36,858 bases of DNA, taken from positions 1 to 36,858 of IMG/VR virus record IMGVR_UViG_3300044699_000020, one strand, 5' to 3'. Positions 26,870 through 33,537 of the stretch are shown here, piece by piece. Within the stretch, counting starts at the first letter, position 1. The number at the start of each line of letters is the position of its first letter. The notes under the pieces were generated by a model. That model ran no database searches and had not been told where the DNA came from. It saw only the letters and a list, made by a program, of their open reading frames with translations. This DNA comes from a virus. A program made the position numbers and the translations under genes.

Positions 26870-27280
26870 ATGGGCTTTTTGATATCATTCTTAGGTCTAT
26901 TTCTGTTCATGGGAGTTTATATCATTGATACTTTTTTTAAATTATTCTATAAGATAATAAGGGGTAAATGGTATGAACTTACCAATGAACGGTTATTCAT
27001 AAAGTCCTATATGATAGATGTCTTTGGTAATTATATGTTTTCTGAATTTTGGAATTGTACTTTATCTGTTGGAGGATATAAGTTTGGAAGGTTTGGAGAG
27101 ACTATGTCTTCTGTGTTTGGTAAGAAGCTTGCAGAAGCTACATTATCTCCTGCAGGATATTTGTTAGCCTACTATCTAGACTTATTGTTTGTAACTGATT
27201 GGGAGAATGGAGGACATTGTTCTGCAAGTATCCTGAATGATTCTCAAATAGAGAATTTTTTAAATCTTAGAGATTGTTGA
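26870..27280 (+). CDS. small membrane protein
   Basis: 136 residues. An N-terminal hydrophobic helix (residues 2-30, FLISFLGLFLFMGVYIIDTF) is followed by a basic FYKIIRGKW, indicating a membrane anchor with a cytoplasmic remainder or a type II orientation. The soluble part has FGETMSSVFGKK and a C-terminal NGGHCSASI. A combination of E-T-x-S-S-x-x-G-K and H-C-x-x-S-I is recalled from small phage proteins of unknown function near lysis genes, so a lysis or envelope role is possible but unproven. It is preceded by a canonical Shine-Dalgarno and followed 1 nt later by the next gene. Confidence 0.65.
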   Translation: MGFLISFLGLFLFMGVYIIDTFFKLFYKIIRGKWYELTNERLFIKSYMIDVFGNYMFSEFWNCTLSVGGYKFGRFGETMSSVFGKKLAEATLSPAGYLLAYYLDLLFVTDWENGGHCSASILNDSQIENFLNLRDC

Positions 27281-27281
27281 A

Positions 27282-27866
27282 ATGAATGCTGTAATAAGAT
27301 TAACAACTGCAGGTCCTGATACAGGCCCATTTTATTTATATTCTAATATAGATGGTTATATAGGTGCATTTGCATCAAACCTAACTAGATCTCAATTGAT
27401 AGCTGGTTATGTAACTGATAAGCTACCTAATGGTTCTACTATAGTAAGAATTAAATCTTTTGGTGTATGCAATAATTATGTTGATGTTACAGTACCTTCT
27501 ACAATCACTACAACCACTATAGCTCCTACTACCACTACATCAACTACTATATTAGTTTCTACCACTACTAGTACTACTATAGCAGGTACAACTACTACAA
27601 CTACTACAGTATTTCCTACTCTATATAGGGTATCTGCTTCTTGTTGTAATCCTCCTAATAACACAGAAAGATTGGTTAATCTTCCTGGTCTTGATGGTTA
27701 TGGACCTACAGCAACCTTTACAGGTGATGATGGATTCCCATATACATTAATAAGTAGTATTAAAGTAGCAGGTACTGCTAATGTTTTCCAACATCCTGTA
27801 GATAGGGATATTTATCCTTCTTGTTTTGAATGGATTACTGTTTATGTAAATTGTCCTGGACAATAA
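27282..27866 (+). CDS. two-domain protein joined by a Thr-rich linker (paralogue A)
   Basis: 194 residues. The N-terminal ~72 residues share with the next gene the pattern TGPFxLYSxIDG, SNxxRSxLxxGY, TIxRxxSxGxC, then NxVDV. A ~42-residue Thr linker (about residues 74-112, TTTTTIAPTTTTSTT-like) follows, then a C-terminal domain with SCCNPPNN, GDDGFPYTLISSIKVAG and a final ITVYVNCPGQ. The layout of conserved base, flexible stalk and different tip looks like a short accessory fibre or decoration protein, but no virion evidence exists. It has no signal peptide or membrane span. Confidence 0.7.
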   Translation: MNAVIRLTTAGPDTGPFYLYSNIDGYIGAFASNLTRSQLIAGYVTDKLPNGSTIVRIKSFGVCNNYVDVTVPSTITTTTIAPTTTTSTTILVSTTTSTTIAGTTTTTTTVFPTLYRVSASCCNPPNNTERLVNLPGLDGYGPTATFTGDDGFPYTLISSIKVAGTANVFQHPVDRDIYPSCFEWITVYVNCPGQ

Positions 27867-27876
27867 TAATATAATC

Positions 27877-28371
27877 ATGAAAGTAGATATAACATTAACC
27901 ATAGCTGATACAGAAACTGGACCATTTGATATATACTCTGATATAGATGGATTTAATGTTCCATTTGAGTCTAATGTATCCAGAAGTGCTCTTGTATCTG
28001 GTTATACTTCTAGTATAGTACCTGATTATGCTACTATCCTTAGATTGCGGTCTAAAGGAATATGTCTAAACTCGGTTGATATTCCTATTAGTATAATCCC
28101 TGGTCCATATGAATTCTATGTTACCAATAGTTCTACTACAGCAGCAGCTGTATGTCCTGATATGGCTTATATAATAGCACTATGGTGTAATGAACAGATG
28201 CCTGCATTAGGAAGTATTATGTATGATGATGACACTATGCTCTTCCCTTATGTAGGTGGTAATCTTTATTTTAAGTTGATTCCTGCATTAGATCCCCCAG
28301 AGGAGAGTGCTATAGTTGTCAGAATAGATGATAATGGTACTGTTACTGATACTTACGTATGTACTCAATAG
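27877..28371 (+). CDS. paralogue B of the TGPF/YSxxDG domain, without Thr linker
   Basis: 164 residues. The N-terminal domain aligns with that of the upstream gene (TGPFDIYSDIDGF, SNVSRSALVSGYTSS, ILRLRSKGICLNSVDI). The Thr linker is replaced by a short PGPYEFYVTNSSTTAAA segment, and the C-terminal domain (MAYIIALWCNEQMP, VGGNLYFKLIPALD) differs from that of paralogue A. Tandem duplication with exchange of the distal part is the simplest reading. It is the last gene before a strong terminator, so it closes the long structural/adhesion operon. Confidence 0.7.
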   Translation: MKVDITLTIADTETGPFDIYSDIDGFNVPFESNVSRSALVSGYTSSIVPDYATILRLRSKGICLNSVDIPISIIPGPYEFYVTNSSTTAAAVCPDMAYIIALWCNEQMPALGSIMYDDDTMLFPYVGGNLYFKLIPALDPPEESAIVVRIDDNGTVTDTYVCTQ

Positions 28372-28399
28372 GATAATTTTAATTGGTTTCTTATCCTGT

Positions 28400-28438
28400 A
28401 ACCCTTCAATTATTTTTTTAAGTTGAAGGGTTTTTTTT
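28400..28438 (+). terminator. strong rho-independent terminator
   Basis: AACCCTTCAA (28400-28409) pairs perfectly with TTGAAGGGTT (28423-28432), with a 13-nt loop, followed by a run of eight T (28431-28438). It closes the operon ending at 28371. Confidence 0.88.
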
Positions 28439-28467
28439 GTGCTATGTAATTAAAATGATTATCTTTA
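28436..28467 (+). promoter_or_regulatory. candidate promoter overlapping the terminator T-tract
   Basis: TTTG (28436-28439) is built from the end of the terminator's T-run. TATCTTTA (28460-28467) follows after 20 nt and matches the Bacteroidota TAnnTTTG box except for the last base. It would start a message with a ~180-nt leader for the secreted-protein gene at 28654. Confidence 0.55.
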
Positions 28468-28522
28468 CAACATAATTCTAAACCATTTTATATGAAAAAA
28501 GATTGCATTACCCTAGTACTTA

Positions 28523-28552
28523 GTACAATTGTGAAATGTGCACAATCAGTAC
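28523..28552 (+). promoter_or_regulatory. imperfect dyad in the leader of the secreted-protein gene
   Basis: GTAC-a-ATTGTG (28523-28533), a 7-nt spacer, then CACAAT-ca-GTAC (28541-28552). It could be a protein-binding operator or the first stem of a leader RNA upstream of the terminator-like hairpin at 28582. Confidence 0.4.
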
Positions 28553-28581
28553 CTTTTGATGGTTAACCCCTATATGTATAA

Positions 28582-28613
28582 TTTCTAATCAGTCTGATCA
28601 GAAATTTTTTTTT
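28582..28613 (+). terminator. terminator-like hairpin in the leader (possible attenuator)
   Basis: TTTCTAATCAG (28582-28592) and CTGATCAGAAA (28594-28604) form a near-perfect palindrome with one mismatch, followed immediately by nine T (28605-28613). It lies between the candidate promoter and the ATG at 28654, so termination here would prevent expression unless relieved. Confidence 0.55.
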
Positions 28614-28653
28614 ACCCAAAACTTTTTTAATTCTTAATTTAATTTTATTTATC

Positions 28654-31268
28654 ATGGAAAAATTATTACCCTGTAGACTCAAAGTGACTCTACTATTTAT
28701 GTCTTTCGTAGCATTATTTACTACGAATAATTTGTCAGCTCAAGTGTGTCTTGATTCAAGAACACTTAATCCTGTAACTCTACAGCCTGCTCAGTTTGTG
28801 TGTGCTGGAGATAATCTATTGTGGACTACCACTTCTATTGGTTCTAGTGCTGGTTTAGCTATTACATGGACACTTGTAGATGGTACTGGTGGTGCATTCT
28901 TCGTAGCATCTGGTACTACTACTTATAGTACAGTGGTTAATGCTGGTACTCCTAACATTAACAGTGCTTTAGTTACTATGGGGCCTAATGCAGGTTCTGT
29001 AACTGTTACTATGCAGTTTGATGCTAACCCTAATCCTAACTCTTGCTCTTCTTCTGGTATAGCTAAAGTTCTTCAGGTAACTGGAACTCCTTCTGTTCAG
29101 AGATGTGCTCAGGATTTAGGCTCTATTCAAGCTACAGCTTTGACTAATCTTGGTTTCCCTATTGGTACTGTTAGTCTTCCTCCTTATCACTTTACATTGA
29201 ATCCTGGTGGTTTAACAAATGATACTGGTTTATTCTCAGGACTAGCTGCTGGTGTCTATACTGTTACTGTTACAGATGATGATGGATGTACTGCAACCTC
29301 TGGAAATATTAATCTTGTTAACCCTCAGGTAGTTGCTGTAAATGCTATATGCCCTGGTGATGTAACAAATAACTCTTGTTTTTATGCAGATCAAGCAGCT
29401 CTTGATGCAGCTGTTGCAGCTTGGAGAGCAGGATTTAGTTTTACTGGTGGTACTGGTGTAGTAACTGAAACTAGAAATGAGATAGGTGCTGCTCTTTTAT
29501 GTGGTGGAACTCTTACTATAAACTATAGTGTAATAGATGAATGTCAACAAGTTGATAACTGTAGTGCTTCATTTATAGTTACTGCTCCTGCTGTTGTAAA
29601 TGCACTTCTTCCTAATAATAGAGAAATTAATGCTTGTGATGTTATAGATGCAGATGCACTTAGAGCTCTTGTTGATGCTTATAGAGCTGAATTTAGAGCT
29701 GAAGGTGGTTGTGCTCCTAGAGTAGAATTGGATCCTTATGTTCTGCCTAATTTATGTGATGGTGTAATTAATATCACTGGACGTATCATAGACAGATGTA
29801 ATGTAAATATTCCTATAGCTAGACAGTTTATTATTAGACCTGCTGTTGCTTTGCAATTTGAAGCTCCTAATAATGATATCAAAGCTGCTTGTTTCTACCA
29901 AAATCAAGCTGAAGTGGTTGCTGCCTTCAATATTTGGGTACAAGGATTTAGAATCATAAGTGGTGGATGTGCTCCAACTATAGAAGTTCTTCCTGCTGTT
30001 ATTCCTAATTTCTGTGGTGGTGTAGTTACTGTTCGTGCTATTGTTAGAGACAGATGTTTTGATCAAAGAGAAATAGCTGCACAATTTGGTGTAGCAGATG
30101 CTACTCCTCCAGTAATTAATAACTGTCCTCCAGGTGCTCAATTAGGTTGTAATCCTATTATTCCTGTAGCATCTGTACTTGATGTTACATCTGCTTGTCC
30201 TTTCACAACTGATGTTCAAGAAAACATTGTGGCTGATGGTTGTAACAGAACTCTAACCAGAGTGTACGTTGTTGCAAATGGATGTATGGTGAAGCAAGAT
30301 GTACTCAAATATTTAATTATACAATAGATACTGATGTTCCTGTTATTACAGCTACAGGTAGTACACTTAACTTAGGAGAAAATCCTACAGCTGAACAAAT
30401 TGAAGCTGCATTAGGTGTTGCTACAATAGCAGATGCTTGTGGTGCTAATCTAGTAGTAACAACTGATCCTGTAATAGAAACAGAACCTTGTCACTTCTCT
30501 CAAACAAGAAGATGGAATGGTTCTGATAATTGTCTACATGTAGCAGCAGAAGTTACTCGTACAGTAACTTGGACAACTTCTGGTTGTGAATTGAATGGTT
30601 GTACTCTAGGATACTGGAAAAACCATACTCAAGCTTGGAATTGTTATTCAACATGTACATTGTATAAAGATGTATTCTCTGCTTCAACACTTGATGCTAA
30701 CTTAACATTACAACAAGCACTTAACTTAGGTGGTGGTGGTTGTAATAACTTAGCACGTCAATCTGTAGCAGCTTTATTGAACATTTGTGAAGGTTTACCT
30801 TATGGTGTTCGTACTACAGATGAGTTGATTGCACTTGTTAATGCAGCATTTACTAATGGTACATGTGGTGCTCTAGGTGCTCAATTGGATGCATTCAATA
30901 ATGAAGGTGGTGTAAATCACTGTAATGTTGAGAAATCTCCAAACACAACAGCTCCTTCAGCAGGATGTGGTGTTGGTGCTTCAAAAGATAAAGGAAAATC
31001 TCATCATTCTGGTTTAGAAGGAGAAGGAAAACTAAATAACTTTAAAGTTTATCCAAATCCTTTTACAAATACATTCAATGTTGGTAGTGATGCTACTGAT
31101 AATGTGAGTATGACTGTGTATGATTTACTAGGAAGAAAAATTGATGATCAAACAATTATCCCTGGTAATGAAGGGTTACCATTTGGTCAAGATTATCCAA
31201 CTGGTGTATATACCACTCTGTTTACCTTTGATGGTGGAACAAAGTTCATTAGAATTATAAAACAATAA
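28654..31268 (+). CDS. secreted Cys-rich repeat protein with T9SS sorting domain, one frameshift
   Basis: About 870 residues in two frames (28654 to ~30275, then ~30280 to 31268); one added base near 30275 joins VVANGC to GEARCTQIFNYT. A signal peptide (1-29, LLFMSFVALFTT, cleavage after LSA) is followed by beta-rich domains. Then come three or more ~90-residue repeats with an ACxxxxxAL helix, GGCAPxVE, PNxCxG and DRC landmarks. A GYWKNH domain (30598-30915) with RQSVAALLN follows. The C-terminal ~78 residues form a type A T9SS sorting domain (FKVYPNPFTNTF...VYDLLGRKI...PTGVYTTLF...KFIRIIKQ). Sec exports it to the periplasm and the host T9SS would place it on the cell surface. The gene has its own promoter and terminators. 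Superinfection exclusion or surface alteration is plausible. Confidence 0.88.
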
Positions 31269-31290
31269 TCTTCTTCATTCTTGTTTGGAA

Positions 31291-31326
31291 AGACCCTTAG
31301 TGTAAAAGCTAAGGGTTTTTCTTTTT
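31291..31326 (+). terminator. rho-independent terminator after the secreted-protein gene
   Basis: ACCCTTAG (31293-31300) pairs with CTAAGGGT (31309-31316), with an 8-nt loop, extendable by A-T and G-U pairs, followed by T5-C-T5 (31316-31326). Confidence 0.85.
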
Positions 31327-31353
31327 AATTGAGGTAATTATTTTATAACTTTA
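31323..31353 (+). promoter_or_regulatory. candidate promoter for the ring/muzzle genes
   Basis: TAACTTTA (31346-31353) matches the Bacteroidota -7 box at all but the last base. TTTT (31323-31326), 19 nt upstream, serves as the -33 element and comes from the terminator T-tract. The ATG at 31376 follows after 22 nt. Confidence 0.5.
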
Positions 31354-31375
31354 CGATATTTTTAATAATTATGCC

Positions 31376-32102
31376 ATGTCTACATTAAGAAGTCTTGTGA
31401 GTGATGTTAGATCTACTCATAAACTATTATCTACTGACTCTTTTATAACCGATAGAGCCATTTCTTCCGAGATTAGAAACAACACTTTACTCTTGGTAAA
31501 GCGTGAAACTAACCTAAGAAAGTTATGGGCAACTGACTCTATATTCACTACAATATCATGTATGGAAATGATTGAAGTTCCCATATCAGAATGTTGTAAT
31601 TACGTTGCAACATTGCACTATAGCAAGAACTAAACTCAAAGTCCCTAAGATAGCAGAGGGTAATTACCAATATGTTATTCAGGGTGTTTATTCTATTAAT
31701 GTAATGAGTGGTAAAGGAAAGAGATTAAAAGAAATATCCATTAATAGATATCTTAATCTATTAAAACTACGTATAATCAAGAGTGAGGAATACTTTTGGA
31801 TATCTAATGATTACCTATATGTAACCAATCCTAATATACAAACAATAAGATTAGTAGCTATGTTTGAAAGTGATGTACCCAGTGATGTTCTGTACCCAGA
31901 ATGTTGCTGTGGTACTAATTTCACTAATGAAGATTTACTGTAGAAATCCATTGGATAGAGAGTTCTCAATTCCTGGATACCTCAGAACACAGGTGCTCTC
32001 ATTAACATCACAGAAATTACTACAAACTACTTCAATCTTAAACAAGACATAGCTAATCAAGGATTAGAAGGACAATCAACTAATTCCCCACAAGGAGCAT
32101 GA
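31376..32102 (+). CDS. conserved crAss-like tail ring protein, frame broken three times
   Basis: The composite of about 242 residues opens MSTLRSLVSDVRSTHKLL, then LLLVKRETNLRKLWATDS and VPISECCNYVA. A shift near 31610 leads to CTIARTKLKVPKIAEGNYQY. A shift near 31940 leads to REFSIPGYLRTQVLSLTS. A shift near 32025 leads to YFNLKQDIANQGLEG, ending at TGA 32100-32102. This series of motifs is recalled as a highly conserved tail-module protein of crAss-like phages, probably one of the stacked ring proteins below the portal. The stop overlaps the next start (ATGA). A candidate promoter precedes it, so it starts a new unit after the secreted-protein cassette. Confidence 0.78.
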
Positions 32103-32581
32103 GAGTAGCTAATGACTATAGAACCACTAGTAAGGAGACATATGATGTCTTCTGTAAGAAGTATCCAAATATTAATGTACCTTTTGATACTTGGAAGAAA
32201 GTAATATACTCTTTCAATGGCCTGTATAAGGAACATCTTCTAGAAACTGGTGACAGAGAGAAGCTTCCTCAAGGATTAGGTCAATTTGCCATTATTAAAA
32301 AGAAAAGAAGAAAAGTTGTTAGTCATAATGGTACAGATTATATTAATCTTCCTATAGATTGGAAGAAAACAAAAGAGAAAGGAAAAATAATATATAATTT
32401 TAATTTTCATACAGAGGGTTATTTCTTTGGGTGGCATTGGTTTAAAGAGAATGCTACATTCAGGCATGCTGATTTATGGTATTTTAAAGCATGTAGATTC
32501 AGCTCAAGACTAATAACAGAATACATAAATAAGGATAATAAGTACCAACATCTCTATAAAGAATGGAAGTTGGTAAAATAA
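32099..32581 (+). CDS. conserved crAss-like tail-module protein
   Basis: A 160-residue intact protein with a helical N-terminus (SKETYDVFCKKYPN, FDTWKKVIYSFNGLY), a basic loop (IIKKKRRKVV) and an aromatic-rich C-terminal half (FHTEGYFFGWHWFKENATF). It is conserved between the ring protein and the adaptor gene in crAss-like phages (remembered synteny). The basic patch suggests contact with DNA or another acidic virion part, but no catalytic motif is visible. A tail-hub or ring-associated role is inferred from position only. It starts by ATGA overlap and its stop lies 8 nt before the next start. Confidence 0.72.
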   Translation: MRVANDYRTTSKETYDVFCKKYPNINVPFDTWKKVIYSFNGLYKEHLLETGDREKLPQGLGQFAIIKKKRRKVVSHNGTDYINLPIDWKKTKEKGKIIYNFNFHTEGYFFGWHWFKENATFRHADLWYFKACRFSSRLITEYINKDNKYQHLYKEWKLVK

Positions 32582-32589
32582 AAACAATC

Positions 32590-33452
32590 ATGTCTTACTA
32601 CTATAAATATAATTTCGTCAGTCCAGAACCTATTTATTCTGTGGTTAAAGAGGAGCTTAAGAGCTACTTTGATACAGGTGCAATAGATGATTTACTATTT
32701 CCTGTATATCTGGACAAATGTTTAAGAAGATTGGGAAGATCTTCTTATAAAATAGTGCCTGTTATCTTGGATGTGTTTGATTTTGAAGCACGTCTTCCAG
32801 ATAACTTCTATGCTGTTAGAGAAGCTTGGCTTTGTGCTGAGATGCCCTTAAGACCTTATCAGTCTCCAAATGCATTCTATTCACAAACTAATTGTGCTAC
32901 AGTTATACAAATTGGACCTACAATTACAGATCAAACCAGGATCATGTACCAATATAGATTGTGGTACTCTGCCTACAGATTGTAATGATTGTCCTCCTAA
33001 TATGGTACAAGTATGTATATAAAACAACTCATGAGATACAAAGATCTGTTACCAAAACCCATCTTCTTAAACCAGGTAATATATCAGTCCACAAAGATTG
33101 CTCTATGGACTGCAGAAATCTTGGTTCGTCTTCTATAGATTCTTTTGATATTAGAGATAATAAATTTATTACCAATTTCAGAGATGGTACAGTGTTTCTT
33201 GTTATGTATGAGATAGATTATGATGATCTGGGAAATCAATTGGTTCCTGATAATTTTCGTATCAGTGAATTTGTTGAAGCATTTATTAAATTCAAAGTAT
33301 TTGAAGTGCTGACTAATCAGATTACTGATGAGACTTTTAATCAGATGCAACAGAAAATGATACTCTATAAACAGCTGGCTGATGAGGCTTATATAATGGC
33401 TGATATAGAAATCAAGAAACAAGATGTATATGCTAAGCAAAGAAGATTATAA
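32590..33452 (+). CDS. head-tail adaptor/tail tubular protein (P22 gp4-like), frame broken twice
   Basis: About 287 residues. The ATG at 32590 (MSYYYKYNFVSPEPIYSVV) is preferred over 32563 because it matches the remembered family start and avoids overlapping the upstream gene. KSYFDTGAIDDLLFP, RLPDNFYAVREAW and FYSQTNC are landmarks of the crAss-like adaptor. Shifts near 32938 and 33015 must be bridged (GSCTNIDCGTLPTDCNDC lies between them) to reach KTTHEIQRSVTKTHLLKPG and the helical C-terminus. It forms the dodecameric ring under the portal and connects to the muzzle. Both shifts are corrected by removing one base. Confidence 0.82.
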
Positions 33453-33472
33453 AAGATAAGAATAGACTCAAT

Positions 33473-33535
33473 ATGTATGAATTACCTAGTAGGGTAAGAC
33501 GTGATGGTTATAATAAATATTTCAGAAATGAATAA
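33473..33535 (+). CDS. possible 20-residue basic microprotein
   Basis: The ATG at 33473 opens a 20-codon frame (ELPSRVRRDGYNKYFRNE) ending in TAA 33533-33535, located exactly between the adaptor and muzzle genes. It is very basic, has no signal and is too short for a domain call. It could instead be part of a neighbouring gene displaced by an indel, given the many breaks here. Low confidence. Confidence 0.35.
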   Translation: MYELPSRVRRDGYNKYFRNE

Positions 33536-33537
33536 TC

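Noticed and set aside
18662-28371. Diversity-generating retroelement acting on fibre or lectin-like genes
   Set aside because: No reverse transcriptase, accessory gene or template/variable repeat pair was seen in the window; a distant one outside cannot be excluded.
28654-31268. Host contamination or prophage edge instead of a phage gene
   Set aside because: Phage structural genes lie on both sides in the same orientation with a tight terminator/promoter arrangement. Still, read-spanning evidence would be needed to exclude chimerism fully.
31572-32052. Separate small genes at 31572-31943 and 31864-32052
   Set aside because: Both are pieces of the ring protein 31376-32102 in shifted frames. 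Conserved family motifs continue across the joins.
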